DNA of 33,766 nt from Candidatus Saccharimonadota bacterium (GTDB lineage Bacteria; Patescibacteriota; Saccharimonadia; Saccharimonadales; UBA10212), in the NCBI GenBank assembly GCA_025934715.1, contig JAICWR010000006.1, positions 1 to 33,766 of the forward strand, written 5' to 3'. Made by a program: the position numbers and the translations under genes. This document shows, piece by piece, positions 16,956-27,426 of the stretch (the first letter of the stretch is position 1; each line of letters starts with the position of its first letter). The notes under the pieces were generated by a model, which did not search any database, was not told the origin of the DNA, and worked only from the letters and a program-made list of their open reading frames with translations.

Positions 16956-17045
16956 ATGCCCCCTTTGCTTGAGCGTTTAGTGTTTATGCTTATAAGGAGA
17001 TGATAATCTGTTGCCAGTAAAAAAGCAATAGCTATTAACGGACAT

Positions 17046-18260
17046 TTAAGTGGCTGTTATTTTGTTAGCTAAGCCGTAGATTGGCAACAATATGGCGGCC
17101 ACGATTATCAAAGCCATCACGCCCAGCAGAATCATCAGCACCGGCTCAATGATGGTCGATATCGCGGCAATTTCGTTATCGACCTCTTTTTCATAATAAT
17201 CGGCGGTCTTACCCAGCATAGTTTCCAGCGAGCCGGATTGTTCGCCGATTTTAATCATATCTGGGACTAATTCTAAGAAGTTAGGGTCGCCTTCGAGCGC
17301 TTCGGACAAGGCTTTGCCGCCTTTGACTTTTTCGGCGGCTTTATGGACCGAATCCGCTATATGCACATTATTGACTGCGTCGGCCACGATGTTCATGACC
17401 TGCAGCAGCGGCACGCCGCTGGCCACCAAGGTTTGCCCGGTGCGGCTAAATCTAGCCATGTACATTTTCATGAATAAATGCCCAATCGGCCACATCCGCA
17501 TCTTGGCCTTATCCACAATCTCCTTGCCGGGGCCGGAGCGGGCCCAGCGGGTGGTGAAAAAGGCGGCCACGCCCAGCAGGATGATTATCAGCCACCAAAA
17601 ATGGCTTATTAGCCGTGACAGGCCTAATAGGGCGCGGGTCACAAACGGCAACGTGGCGCCGGGTATGGTGGTGTAGACTTCCTGGACATGGGGCAGCACC
17701 ACCACGACCATGAACGTCACCACGGCAATCATCACAACTATGACAATGAGTGGGTAAATTAAGGCGCCGCGGACTTTGGAGATGATTTCAGCGTCTTTTT
17801 CCTGCTGGTTGGCCAGGCGCTCCAGCGCTTTATCCAGTGTTCCGGAGGCCTCGCCGGCCTCGACCAAACTGACATAAACATTGTTAAAAACCCCGGGGTA
17901 GCGGGCCAGGGCTTCGTGGAATGAGGAGCCGGCTTCGATGTCGGCCAGGACTTTTTCAATGATAAGCTTTAGGGGTTTGCTGGCAGTCTGCCCTTCCACG
18001 TTCCGTAGAGCCTGGGCCAGCGGCAAGCCGGCATTTATAAGCGTGGCGAGCTGGCGCGAAAAAATGACTTTGTCTTTGGTCTTAATCCGGTTGCGGAATC
18101 CGGTCAGGCTTTTTTCGCTGTTTGCAAGGTTAATTTCCAGGGGCGAGTAGCCCTGGCCTTTAATCGCCTTGGCGGCCGCTTTTTCATTTTCGGCCTGGAC
18201 TTCGGACTCAATCCGTTTGCCGGAGGCCGGGTCGCGCGCGACGAATGTGTATGTCAGCAT
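17046..18260 (-). CDS. pilC: Type IV pilus inner-membrane platform protein
   Basis: 404 aa; two T2SSF-like domains, FSRQLATLINAGLPLAQALRNVE, FSRTGQTLVASGVPLLQVMNIV, EPVLMILLGVMALIIVAAILLPIY. Confidence 0.93.
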   Translation of the reverse strand: MLTYTFVARDPASGKRIESEVQAENEKAAAKAIKGQGYSPLEINLANSEKSLTGFRNRIKTKDKVIFSRQLATLINAGLPLAQALRNVEGQTASKPLKLIIEKVLADIEAGSSFHEALARYPGVFNNVYVSLVEAGEASGTLDKALERLANQQEKDAEIISKVRGALIYPLIVIVVMIAVVTFMVVVVLPHVQEVYTTIPGATLPFVTRALLGLSRLISHFWWLIIILLGVAAFFTTRWARSGPGKEIVDKAKMRMWPIGHLFMKMYMARFSRTGQTLVASGVPLLQVMNIVADAVNNVHIADSVHKAAEKVKGGKALSEALEGDPNFLELVPDMIKIGEQSGSLETMLGKTADYYEKEVDNEIAAISTIIEPVLMILLGVMALIIVAAILLPIYGLANKITAT

Positions 18261-18263
18261 CAG

Positions 18264-19406
18264 CTAGCCTCTCATCAGGCGGTCTAGTTCTTCGAGGTCC
18301 ACCGCGTAGTTGCGAGCTTCATCGTAGCTGATAACACCGGTATGGATTAAGTTGACAAGCGTGCGGTCCATGCTTTGCATGCCGAATTCAGCGCCGGTTT
18401 GGATGACGGCTTCTAGCTGGTAGCTCTTGCCTTCGCGGACGATATTGCGTACGGCTGGCGTGGCGACCAGGATTTCAGCCGCCGCCACCCGGCCGCCGCC
18501 TAGTTTAGGAATCAGCCGCTGCGAGGCGATCGCCATCAGGATGTTGCCCAGCTGGGCGCGGACCTGGGGTTGCTGGTGGGGCGGAAAGACGTCAATCATA
18601 CGGTCGACGCTCTGGCTGGCGCTGTTGGTGTGCAAGGTCGCCAGCACCAGGTGGCCGGTCTCGGCGATGGTGATGGCCGCGGCGATGGTTTCTAAGTCGC
18701 GCATCTCGCCAATCAGCACCACGTCCGGGTCCTCGCGCAGGGCTGAGCGCAGGGCCGCCGAGAAACTAAAGGTGTCATAGTGCACTTCCCTCTGGACCAG
18801 CAGGGATTTTTGGGATTTATGGGTGTATTCGATAGGATCTTCAATCGTGATGATGTGGCGGGCCTGTTCACGGTTGATTTTATCGACCATCGCCGCCAAC
18901 GTGGTGGATTTGCCGGAACCGGTCGGACCGGTCACCAGCACTAGGCCGCGCGGGTATTCAGTGAATTTATTGACCACCTGGGGCAAGCCCAAATCCTCCA
19001 CGGTACGAATCACATTGGGAATCAAGCGCATGGCCGCCGCCACATTACCGCGCTCGTGGAAAGCGTTTACACGGAAGCGCCCCAAGTCGCCAAAGGCAAA
19101 GCTGAAGTCGAACTCCTTGTCCCGCAACAGGATTTGCTTTTGGTCCGGGTCCATCAGGCTGAAGACCAGTTCCTCCAGCGTTTTATCATCCAATAACGCG
19201 GCTCCGTGCACCGGTGTTAAAGCGCCGTCTATGCGCAGCATAGGCGGCATGCCCACCTGCAGGTGCAGGTCGGAAGCGTCTTTTTTGACCACTTCTTCTA
19301 ATAAAATTTCAATTTTGAGGTTACTTCCGGCCGGCGCTGGCGCCGGAGCCGTAGCAACTGGTGGCATTTGTGGTTTTGGTGGTGTTTGTGGTGTTTGCTG
19401 TTGCAC
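18264..19406 (-). CDS. pilT: Type IV pilus retraction ATPase
   Basis: 380 aa; VTGPTGSGKSTTLAAMVDKIN, LREDPDVVLIGEMRDLETIAAAITIAETGHLVLATLHTNSASQSVDRMIDVFP. Confidence 0.95.
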   Translation of the reverse strand: MQQQTPQTPPKPQMPPVATAPAPAPAGSNLKIEILLEEVVKKDASDLHLQVGMPPMLRIDGALTPVHGAALLDDKTLEELVFSLMDPDQKQILLRDKEFDFSFAFGDLGRFRVNAFHERGNVAAAMRLIPNVIRTVEDLGLPQVVNKFTEYPRGLVLVTGPTGSGKSTTLAAMVDKINREQARHIITIEDPIEYTHKSQKSLLVQREVHYDTFSFSAALRSALREDPDVVLIGEMRDLETIAAAITIAETGHLVLATLHTNSASQSVDRMIDVFPPHQQPQVRAQLGNILMAIASQRLIPKLGGGRVAAAEILVATPAVRNIVREGKSYQLEAVIQTGAEFGMQSMDRTLVNLIHTGVISYDEARNYAVDLEELDRLMRG

Positions 19407-19432
19407 TGTTTTCCCCTTAATCGGTGCCCTTT

Positions 19433-21247
19433 TTAAGCCTCGCTGGCGGCTACCCGGTCAACCTCTAATAAGCTCGTCAATCCGGCTAGAGCCTTAAGGT
19501 ACCCGTCCTGGCGCATTATGACCATGCCTTCGTCCTGGGCGGCCTTTTGGATGGCGGAACTGGTGGAATGCTTGAGGATATGGTCCTGGATTTTTTCAGT
19601 TACCTCAAAAACTTCGTACAGCCCCATGCGCCCGGAGTAGCCGGTCGGGTTGTCGGGGGTTATTTTACCCTTGACCAAAGTATAAGCGTTTTGGGTGGCC
19701 AGAGGCAAGCTCTTATAGCCCAGGTCGCTGGCGACCTTGGCCATCTCTTCATTATTCTTGGGCAAAAGGCTGCCGACCACGCTGTGTATCCCCTCGGTTT
19801 CGGCCGGGCTGGATTTATACGATTCGCCGCCGGCCACGCTGCGGCGCACCAGGCGCTGGCCGATGACGGTATGGACTGTGCTAGCGATAAGGAAAGGCTC
19901 CAGCCCCATGTCCAAAAGCCGCGGCAGGATGCCAGCGGCGCTATTGGTGTGCAGCGTGGAAAACACCAAGTGGCCGGTCAGGGCCGCCTGGATGGCCAGG
20001 TTAGCGGTTTCTTTATCGCGTATCTCGCCGACCATAACCACATCGGGGTCCTGGCGCAAAACGCTGCGCAGGCCCGTGGCGAAAGTCAGGCCCACGTCGG
20101 CGTTGATTTGAATCTGATTGACGCCATCTATCTTGTACTCAACGGGGTCTTCCAGCGTGACTATATTAATAGTGTCGTTCTTGATCTCCTGCAGCATGGC
20201 GTACATGCTGGTGCTTTTACCCGAGCCGGTCGGACCGGACGTCAAAATCATGCCGTGGGGCTGTTTTAGGCCCTTACGGATGGTCCGTAGCGCCCGGCCG
20301 GTGTAGCCCATGTCTTCAAGCTTAAGGCTGGTGCCGGATTTATCCAGCAGGCGGATGACCACTTGCTCGCCCCAAACCACCGGGCTGATGGCTATACGCA
20401 GGTCGATTTCCAAATCTTCCACTTTGATGGTGAACTGGCCGTCCTGGGGCACTCGGTGCTCGTCAATTTTCAGGTTTGAGAGGATTTTGACCCGGCTGAC
20501 AATCGCCGGCTCGGTGCTCTTGGGCAGCCTCATGACCTCGCGCAACACTCCGTCTATGCGGCAACGGATTTTGAGCTCGTTTTCCATCGGTTCTATGTGG
20601 ATGTCACTGGCACGGTTCCTGGCGGCATATTCCATGATGGCGTTCAGGGCCTTGCTGATAGGCGAGTCTTCAACTATGACCTTCACTTTGGCTTTAGCGT
20701 TGGGCTTGACTTCTCCTTTGGGCTGGTCTTCGGCGGGCTGTTCGGCATTTTCGGCCTCTTCCACCCCGGCCAACATCGTGCTTATGCCCTTTTGGATATT
20801 CTTTTCGTACTGCTTGAGCATACGGCGGATGCCGGATTCGCTGGCGGCATAAACTTTTAGAGGCTTGCCGATCTTGTTGCTTAGAAAGTCCACTGCCTGG
20901 ACATTGTTAGCGTCTAACATAGCCACCACCAGCCGGTCGCCCATCGTGCCCAGCGGCACGGCCATGTAGAAGTTGGCCGTGTCCTTGCTCAGCAAGTCGA
21001 GGACTTTTTGGGGTATCGGCGGCGATTCGGACAAGTTGACGTAGGGGATGTTATTGACCTTGGCGGTCGCCTGGGTCAGGTCCTCGTCTTTCACCACACC
21101 TTCTTTTATAAGCAAGCTGAACAGCGGCTGGTGGCTTTTTTCGGATTTGGCTTTGTAGAGTTCGAGTTCTTCTTTAGATAAGATACCGCTGTTTACAAGC
21201 TCGTCCTCAATCTGGTGCTGGGTTGATTCGGATAACAATACACTCAT
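19433..21247 (-). CDS. pilB: Type IV pilus assembly ATPase
   Basis: 604 aa; GspE N-terminal domain, LTSGPTGSGKSTSMYAML, LRQDPDVVMVGEIRDKETANLAIQAALTGHLVFSTLHTNSAAG. Confidence 0.95.
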   Translation of the reverse strand: MSVLLSESTQHQIEDELVNSGILSKEELELYKAKSEKSHQPLFSLLIKEGVVKDEDLTQATAKVNNIPYVNLSESPPIPQKVLDLLSKDTANFYMAVPLGTMGDRLVVAMLDANNVQAVDFLSNKIGKPLKVYAASESGIRRMLKQYEKNIQKGISTMLAGVEEAENAEQPAEDQPKGEVKPNAKAKVKVIVEDSPISKALNAIMEYAARNRASDIHIEPMENELKIRCRIDGVLREVMRLPKSTEPAIVSRVKILSNLKIDEHRVPQDGQFTIKVEDLEIDLRIAISPVVWGEQVVIRLLDKSGTSLKLEDMGYTGRALRTIRKGLKQPHGMILTSGPTGSGKSTSMYAMLQEIKNDTINIVTLEDPVEYKIDGVNQIQINADVGLTFATGLRSVLRQDPDVVMVGEIRDKETANLAIQAALTGHLVFSTLHTNSAAGILPRLLDMGLEPFLIASTVHTVIGQRLVRRSVAGGESYKSSPAETEGIHSVVGSLLPKNNEEMAKVASDLGYKSLPLATQNAYTLVKGKITPDNPTGYSGRMGLYEVFEVTEKIQDHILKHSTSSAIQKAAQDEGMVIMRQDGYLKALAGLTSLLEVDRVAASEA

Positions 21248-21255
21248 TTATCCCC

Positions 21256-21534
21256 TTAGAACGAAGTGCCGCCCCCCTGGAATGGAGACTGGTTATTGCT
21301 GTTGCCGATCTGGATAAGCTGGGTCGGGTCAAGCGCGTTGGTGTTTAAGAAACTGGTATAAGTGCTGTCGTGCTGCACGTCCGGGAAAGTCGGGCTGATT
21401 TTATCGACCACTGGTACTTTGATCGGCCGGCTTTGGGGCGTACCGAAAATCGCCCCCGACACCACTATCGAAATCATGGCGGCTATCAGCGCCACAAAGA
21501 TTATCACGATCATATTTTGTCTTTTTTTCGTCAT
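21256..21534 (-). CDS. Small single-TM protein in pilus operon
   Basis: 92 aa; one N-terminal TM helix; between pilB and pilO-like genes, overlapping the latter by 4 nt. Confidence 0.65.
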   Translation of the reverse strand: MTKKRQNMIVIIFVALIAAMISIVVSGAIFGTPQSRPIKVPVVDKISPTFPDVQHDSTYTSFLNTNALDPTQLIQIGNSNNQSPFQGGGTSF

Positions 21535-22214
21535 TTCACCACCTGTGTCGCTGTTAAATCTAAGCTCTTGGCCGGCTGGAAGTAGGTTGTCATATTGATG
21601 GTCAGTTTCATTGATTTGTCAGTGCCGTCGATTTCCAAAGTGTTCAAATCGAACGGCCGGATGGAGCGCTCAAAATCCTGCAAAAGCTGCTGGGCGGATT
21701 TGTAGTTGGCGCTGGCTTCAAACGAAAACGGAATTGCTTTTGACTGCGGCTGGGCTTGCGGCTGGTCGCTGTTGCCGGTCGGGTCGTCGGTTATATTTAG
21801 GTTGTTGAATGTCACACTGCGCCCGGCCAGGACTTTTTCAATGCTGCTGGCCAGCGCCGGCACGTCATATTTACTGGGCAGCGCGTCTAAGACGATGCGC
21901 GGGTTATCGCCGTCGCTGGGCCCGTTGGCTTTGGGGTCGGCGTTGCCGCCTATGGCATTGGGGTTCTGCTGGGCAAAGACATTGTACTGGGTCAGTAGCG
22001 TCTGGGCATTGTTGTAGTTATCTTTTAAGGTTGCGGCCACGTTCCGCTCGGCGTGCAGGGCCCGCCGCTGGTAAAGGCCTTTGGAGACCAAAGCTTTGGT
22101 GGCGAATAGGCCGAACACGCAGAAAGCCACGGCCACTGCCACCACCACCAGTATGGTCGACTGGCTTTTATCTATCTGTACGTGCTTGACGGACGTTTTC
22201 TTAGCTTCAGCCAT
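21531..22214 (-). CDS. pilO: PilO-like pilus assembly protein
   Basis: 227 aa; N-terminal TM, coiled coil, position after pilN. Confidence 0.65.
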   Translation of the reverse strand: MAEAKKTSVKHVQIDKSQSTILVVVAVAVAFCVFGLFATKALVSKGLYQRRALHAERNVAATLKDNYNNAQTLLTQYNVFAQQNPNAIGGNADPKANGPSDGDNPRIVLDALPSKYDVPALASSIEKVLAGRSVTFNNLNITDDPTGNSDQPQAQPQSKAIPFSFEASANYKSAQQLLQDFERSIRPFDLNTLEIDGTDKSMKLTINMTTYFQPAKSLDLTATQVVK

Positions 22215-22924
22215 TATTGTCCCCCTTGCTGGGCCGGTTTCTTACCAGTGTCGCCATTGAATATCGGGTTGACCGAAGCCGGCGCATTCAGCACTGAGCG
22301 CGTGGTCGTCTCCTGCGGAACCTTCAATGACACCGACTGGGTGGCATTGAACAGCGCCGGGTCGAAGCTCGTGTCGATCGTATAAGTGGCTTCTTTATCA
22401 TTGCGGTCGATGCTGGTTAGCACCACGTTGCTGAACGCCTGGGTGCTATTGCTGTTTGTCGAGGTCGTGAAGGTAGTGAACTTAATGGTGTCGACGAATT
22501 TATTGACAGTTTCCACGCTATCGGCCGTGCCTACGAATTCCATGGTGTTGGCAGAAGTGTCCAAAGTCAGCTTGCCCAAATTGATTTTAGACGGGGTGAG
22601 TTCGGGCAAGTAATTGAACAGTCGTGAAACGATATGCTTGTTTTGGTGCAGGCTTGGCAAAGCCCCCAGTTGGTTCTGGATAGTCAATATTTTTTCGATA
22701 TTAGGGATGCTCTTAAGTTTTTGGCTGTAATTGTTTATTTGGTTGTTGGCGTCATTAAGCAGTTTTTTCTGGAGCACATCAACCGACAGAAAACTGATTA
22801 TGAATATCACTAGCACCACTAAGCAGGCCAGTGCCGACAGTCCGTAGACCACCCGTTTTTGGCGTTGGGCGCGGTTAAACTCCAGTTTCACATCCGGCAG
22901 CAGGTTAAACTGTACGACGCTCAT
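22214..22924 (-). CDS. pilN: PilN-like pilus assembly protein
   Basis: 236 aa; MSVVQFNLLPDVKLEFNRAQRQKRVVYGL then TM; position after pilM. Confidence 0.75.
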   Translation of the reverse strand: MSVVQFNLLPDVKLEFNRAQRQKRVVYGLSALACLVVLVIFIISFLSVDVLQKKLLNDANNQINNYSQKLKSIPNIEKILTIQNQLGALPSLHQNKHIVSRLFNYLPELTPSKINLGKLTLDTSANTMEFVGTADSVETVNKFVDTIKFTTFTTSTNSNSTQAFSNVVLTSIDRNDKEATYTIDTSFDPALFNATQSVSLKVPQETTTRSVLNAPASVNPIFNGDTGKKPAQQGGQ

Positions 22925-23961
22925 GACCGCCTCTCAGCCAACCCGCAGGCCACACCTAAATGATTAGAAGCCGCCAGCAGTTCGTTCTGCCGGCTGGCCG
23001 GGAAAGAAACATTCCGCCAGGCGTTGCCGATTTCCACATTGACTCCGAACTTATTAGCCAGGTACAGCGGAAATTCCGGCAACGTGGAGGCGCCGCCGGT
23101 CACGATAATCCGCTCCAGTTTAGCCGTGGGGTACCGGTCCTGGAAGAATTTGATGGATTTTTCGATTTCTGAAACCAAGCCGTCCACCACGCCCACGATC
23201 GCTGAATACACCCTGCCCTCGAGCTTATCTTTATTCATACCGAACTTATAAACGAACTGTGTGGCCTGGGCAGTGTCCACGCCCAAACCTGTCACGGCCG
23301 AGCGGATTATGCCTTCGGTGCCTACGGGCATCGAGCGCGTCAGCCGCGGCGCGCCGTTAACGGCTATGACCAAGTCGGTCGTGCGGTCGCCTATATCTAA
23401 AACCATCTGCGGCTGGGTGGCATCGGGAGCCACCATGGCCCGCATCACCGCGAAGGTGTCAGGCTCAAATGCGATCACGTTAAAGCCTACGGCCTCCAGC
23501 ATATCCAGCCGGCTCTCAACGTACGAATTCGGCACGCTGGAAAGCAGCACTTCGGATTTAGTTGGTTCTTTGGGCGAATCTCCCAGCAGGACCCAGTCAA
23601 TCTTGGATTCGGCCAGCGGCGTTGGGATGAAAGAATCTGCCTGGTAGCGGATAGTTTTGGCCAGCTCGTCCTCGGACAGTTTTTCCATGTCCACCACTGT
23701 CGTGAAAACCCGGCTGGCCGGTACACCGACCGCCACGTTGCGGGTGGTGATGCCCATTTGTTTAATCAGCTCGGCAATGACACGCCCCAGCTTCTGCTGG
23801 TCGGCTTTGGAGTCACTGACGGCCAGGTTGCCGTCCACCGGCCCAGAACCATAGCGGTCGAGCGTTTTAATGGGGCCGGCGCCGCGCAGCTGCACAGCCC
23901 TGATGGACGATGTACCGATATCTAGTCCGAAAAAGTCCGATACCCCACTCAGTATGTCCAT
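22921..23961 (-). CDS. pilM: Actin-like pilus assembly protein
   Basis: 346 aa; FFGLDIGTSSIRAVQLRG, VLDIGDRTTDLVIAVNGAPRLTRSMPVG, RIIVTGGASTLPEFPLYL. Confidence 0.92.
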   Translation of the reverse strand: MDILSGVSDFFGLDIGTSSIRAVQLRGAGPIKTLDRYGSGPVDGNLAVSDSKADQQKLGRVIAELIKQMGITTRNVAVGVPASRVFTTVVDMEKLSEDELAKTIRYQADSFIPTPLAESKIDWVLLGDSPKEPTKSEVLLSSVPNSYVESRLDMLEAVGFNVIAFEPDTFAVMRAMVAPDATQPQMVLDIGDRTTDLVIAVNGAPRLTRSMPVGTEGIIRSAVTGLGVDTAQATQFVYKFGMNKDKLEGRVYSAIVGVVDGLVSEIEKSIKFFQDRYPTAKLERIIVTGGASTLPEFPLYLANKFGVNVEIGNAWRNVSFPASRQNELLAASNHLGVACGLAERRS

Positions 23962-24034
23962 ATTAATATTTGATTCTTATTTATTTATTACTTGCCTTGA
24001 TTATAGCATAAGCTCTTAGGTGCAAAACACTTTG

Positions 24035-26809
24035 TCAAAAGACCGGCGCCAGGCTGAACGTTCCCCGGTTGGCGCCGAATTGGGACGGCAGTGCCGGAGC
24101 GCCAATCACCATAGAGGGGACAAAGTTGAAGATCTCCGCCGGATTGCCGGTTATACCGCCGGGGTCACTGGATGGCGCGTCCAGCGTCCCGTGCGACCTT
24201 AACAGCACCAACCTCTGGGCGACCACAGCGCCGTTCACTACAAGCTGGTTATTGCAATGGCTCCCCACTACGCAAGTATAGAAGTTGCCGCCGCTGGTGT
24301 AGTTTGGCGGCTGGGGTTGCGCCACATACAGCCCGTCCAGCTCAGATACACCACTGCTCAAAGTAATATTGCCGCGGGCAATTATCGCCAAATAGGGGAT
24401 GTTGTTTTGGCTCGAGGGGTCAAAGTCCTTTCGGTAAAGAATGTCGGCGTTTATTGTCACATCGCCGTCAACAAACAAGGTGACTTGTTTGCCTTGTGGC
24501 ACCTGTACAGTACTATTGATTATTACACTGGAGCCGGATTTAAATTGGCATCTGTCAGGACAGACAGTGTTTATCTCGCTGTTTAGGTCTGTGGTATAAG
24601 GCTGCACTTTGTCGGGGCCTTGTGTAATTTGGGTATCGGTGAAGTAATCCTTGACACATTGGTTGGGAGGGCCGCCGTTAAGGTGGCCACCCATGTTGGT
24701 AGATCCATAACCGGCGATGTTGTTGGCAAAGACTGGGCGCTTCCCGCTGGAGACATCGCCACTAAAGAAACCAAGCGGACCCGTAGGCTGGCCAGGAATC
24801 GTGCCCATGGCTATGGCGCCAAAGTCTGTCCGTGAACCTCTATTGCTTGACTGCTTGCCAAATCCCACGATACTGCCGCCATAGCCGCTGGCGCCGGCGC
24901 TGACATAGGGCGGGTCGCCGGAATTACCGCAGCTGAGCGGGGTGTTGGTAAACGGATTATTGTTAGGGCTGGCAAAACCGCCGCCGGCACTGGCATCCCC
25001 GTTCCACACCTGGAAGTAAGGCAACGCATTTGCTGTAAAAGGTGCTGAGCAGGAAATCACATGGGCGTTATAAGTTGCGGTAGCTGTCAGGGTACCGTTG
25101 GAATTTATAATAGCTGTAATAAATACCGGCTGAGTACGCGTACTCCCTGCAGCCACTACGCTGCTGCCCGGATTCGGCGCACTAACACTACTGAGGCTCC
25201 CTGCAGGAACGCCTTGGTCCGAGCTATAAGTGACCGTTGCGCTAGTTGGGGTCGTATTTACAGTTGTAAAGGTAAATATAAATTTGCCTGTCTGTCCAAC
25301 TTCCGCAAGGCTGGGAGCAGCAGCAGAACAGGTTATCTTTACAGAGCCGCTAGTGCTACATTTGCCGTTTCCAAAGGGCACGGCTATGGCATCATTATTA
25401 ATACTGTCATAGAGCGTGTACGTCTCCGTTGCGTCGGCTGGTCTGGTGAACGAATGGGTAGCCGAGCCGTTTACAACGAAGTCACTTGTGAAGCCACCGG
25501 TAGCATCTGTCGGCCAGGCTTCACGGTCTGGGGTTTGCCTTACCTGGAAACCCTTTCCAAATGGGTATGGACCCTTATTAGTAATAGTAACAAGCACTTT
25601 AGTATCGGTTGCGTCCATGGGGTCCGGCGTGGCAGTGCAGGTAAACGTAGCGCAGTTAAATGGTGTTAGATTATATTTGCCGCTAATTTGTGAGATGCCT
25701 CCGTCCATAGCAATGAATATGGTATTTCTTTTACCGACAGCTTGTATCAGCAACCGGTAGCGGTAGTGGTTGTCAAAGGGTTGGGTCGGGAATTGCCCGT
25801 TTTCATTTGCCTGCAGTTCACCGGTTGTGAATATATCATTATTACCACTACCGTCTTTCGCGGTTTGCCAATTTGATACGTTATTTCGAGCGTCCACCCA
25901 GGTCTCCCGCTGTATTATCATCCGGATATTGGGATTCCAGGCGCTATTATTTGCATCCATATCCCTGTACTCTATCGTTCCGGACCTTGTTTGCCGGTAG
26001 TTAGTACATGATTCGTCGACTCCAAAGACTATTTGCTGGGTGAAAATCTGGCCGTTAGATAAATTCCCGGTCCTGTAGCCATAGCCGGTTTGATCGGCGC
26101 CAGACCCAATCTCTGAGTCTTGCGAGGTATTGGAAATCTGCACACGGAAAGAATTTTCACCTTGAATTGTGCCATTTTGGTTGACGGACACCCTTAGATA
26201 AACAACTTTGATATAACCCGATCCGGACACGCCGTTGGAGTCTACACTCTGGCCCCCGACTGACAAAGAGTCTCCTCTCCACCAGTGAATTCCGGAAAAA
26301 GTAACGGTAGTCGAACAGGCGGCCTGCGAGCCAACTGTTTGCGGCCCCTGGAAAACTCCAAAAGTAGTACTCCACATACTAAAGGTAGACGCCGGGCCGG
26401 AATTTGTACTGTTTTGGCTATAATCGGGATATTTTAAGCCTGTGTTAGGGTCTGTAGTTTGACAGTCCGGGCTGGCATTGGTAACTGTTATGGTAATGAT
26501 GTCCTGATTCCGAAGATAAATCGGGATATTGGCAGTTGGATGCTGGTATTGAGTATCATTACCTACGTCAAAAAATGGTTGGTGAGTGCCGGTGAAGGCT
26601 CCGCTGTTAGGCCATGTATTTGAGGGTGGGTTCTCGGCCACGCTGTTTGGCGCCGGCGCCTTCGAGCTTACAGTAGACCCGCTTGTCACGGGGGTAACGC
26701 AGCCGGCATCACCTGGTATACAAGCTGCGGATGCTTTTTTATACGGTATTGCTAAGGCTAAAAAGCATGCAAAAACAGTCAGCCCACTAAATAAAAGCCT
26801 TTTCTTCAC
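24035..26809 (-). CDS. Large secreted protein of the pilus locus (adhesin/tip candidate)
   Basis: 924 aa; signal peptide MKKRLLFSGLTVFACFLALAIPYKKASA, long extracellular-type region with CARDB-like segment (VLVTITNKGPYPFGKGFQVRQ). Confidence 0.65.
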   Translation of the reverse strand: MKKRLLFSGLTVFACFLALAIPYKKASAACIPGDAGCVTPVTSGSTVSSKAPAPNSVAENPPSNTWPNSGAFTGTHQPFFDVGNDTQYQHPTANIPIYLRNQDIITITVTNASPDCQTTDPNTGLKYPDYSQNSTNSGPASTFSMWSTTFGVFQGPQTVGSQAACSTTVTFSGIHWWRGDSLSVGGQSVDSNGVSGSGYIKVVYLRVSVNQNGTIQGENSFRVQISNTSQDSEIGSGADQTGYGYRTGNLSNGQIFTQQIVFGVDESCTNYRQTRSGTIEYRDMDANNSAWNPNIRMIIQRETWVDARNNVSNWQTAKDGSGNNDIFTTGELQANENGQFPTQPFDNHYRYRLLIQAVGKRNTIFIAMDGGISQISGKYNLTPFNCATFTCTATPDPMDATDTKVLVTITNKGPYPFGKGFQVRQTPDREAWPTDATGGFTSDFVVNGSATHSFTRPADATETYTLYDSINNDAIAVPFGNGKCSTSGSVKITCSAAAPSLAEVGQTGKFIFTFTTVNTTPTSATVTYSSDQGVPAGSLSSVSAPNPGSSVVAAGSTRTQPVFITAIINSNGTLTATATYNAHVISCSAPFTANALPYFQVWNGDASAGGGFASPNNNPFTNTPLSCGNSGDPPYVSAGASGYGGSIVGFGKQSSNRGSRTDFGAIAMGTIPGQPTGPLGFFSGDVSSGKRPVFANNIAGYGSTNMGGHLNGGPPNQCVKDYFTDTQITQGPDKVQPYTTDLNSEINTVCPDRCQFKSGSSVIINSTVQVPQGKQVTLFVDGDVTINADILYRKDFDPSSQNNIPYLAIIARGNITLSSGVSELDGLYVAQPQPPNYTSGGNFYTCVVGSHCNNQLVVNGAVVAQRLVLLRSHGTLDAPSSDPGGITGNPAEIFNFVPSMVIGAPALPSQFGANRGTFSLAPVF

Positions 26810-27354
26810 TAGCCTGCCCCGAGCTGTTTAAGCATTTTCTTATAGACATCCACGATTCCAGACGGGGCTCCGCTATTGGGCTGCTGGGCCTTAATAATCG
26901 CTTTTTTTAAGCTGCTGATTTCCAGGCTTTTGTCGCCTTTGGCTTTTGCCACACCTACCAGGTCATCCCACAATTCCCACGGCACATTGTTGTCAGGAAT
27001 CTTACTGGTTGCTTCTTTTAAAAGTGACTCTGCTTGGTTAAGGTTGCCGGCGGCTTCAGCCGCATTAACTGCTTCTATGTAATAATTAACAGCCGCCTTG
27101 TAGTTTTGAGAGCCAATGGCTTTCTGGGCGTTGCTGCTGTCGGTTGATGCAACCATGGCATTGCTTGGCCCCTTCGTGGAAAAGGAAGTAGGCTGTGAAG
27201 CTTTATGTTTGTTGTGTTCGGATAATCCGACTACTACAGCAATAACAATAATCGCTAGTATAGCTACGTATAAAATTCTTTTTTGGTTTAAGCGCCCGCC
27301 CATACTGAGCCTTCGCATAGTAAGCATTATAGGTATGAAAGCTAAAGCCTGCAA
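26809..27354 (-). CDS. Membrane-anchored protein with TPR-like helices
   Basis: 181 aa; one TM, KAIGSQNYKAAVNYYIEAVNAAEAAGNLNQAESLLKEA. Confidence 0.6.
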   Translation of the reverse strand: MQALAFIPIMLTMRRLSMGGRLNQKRILYVAILAIIVIAVVVGLSEHNKHKASQPTSFSTKGPSNAMVASTDSSNAQKAIGSQNYKAAVNYYIEAVNAAEAAGNLNQAESLLKEATSKIPDNNVPWELWDDLVGVAKAKGDKSLEISSLKKAIIKAQQPNSGAPSGIVDVYKKMLKQLGAG

Positions 27355-27382
27355 TAAGTAAGAGAGAGTTTATATTTGTTTA

Positions 27383-27408
27383 GGCCCCGCGGTGTTAGCC
27401 GCGGGGCC
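27383..27408. terminator. Strong GC hairpin, no good U-tract on either strand
   Basis: GGCCCCGCGG-TGTTAG-CCGCGGGGCC, 10 bp perfect. Confidence 0.45.
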
Positions 27409-27426
27409 TTGTTGCCGAACCGTTCT

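Noticed and set aside
19547-20852. 240-aa and 180-aa + strand ORFs
   Set aside because: Antisense to pilB, which has clear Walker A/B motifs.
25061-25669. 202-aa + strand ORF
   Set aside because: Antisense to the 924-aa secreted protein; Arg/Cys/Ser-rich shadow ORF.
27383-27408. GC hairpin as a canonical Rho-independent terminator
   Set aside because: Stem is strong but neither strand has a U-tract after it; kept only as terminator-like.
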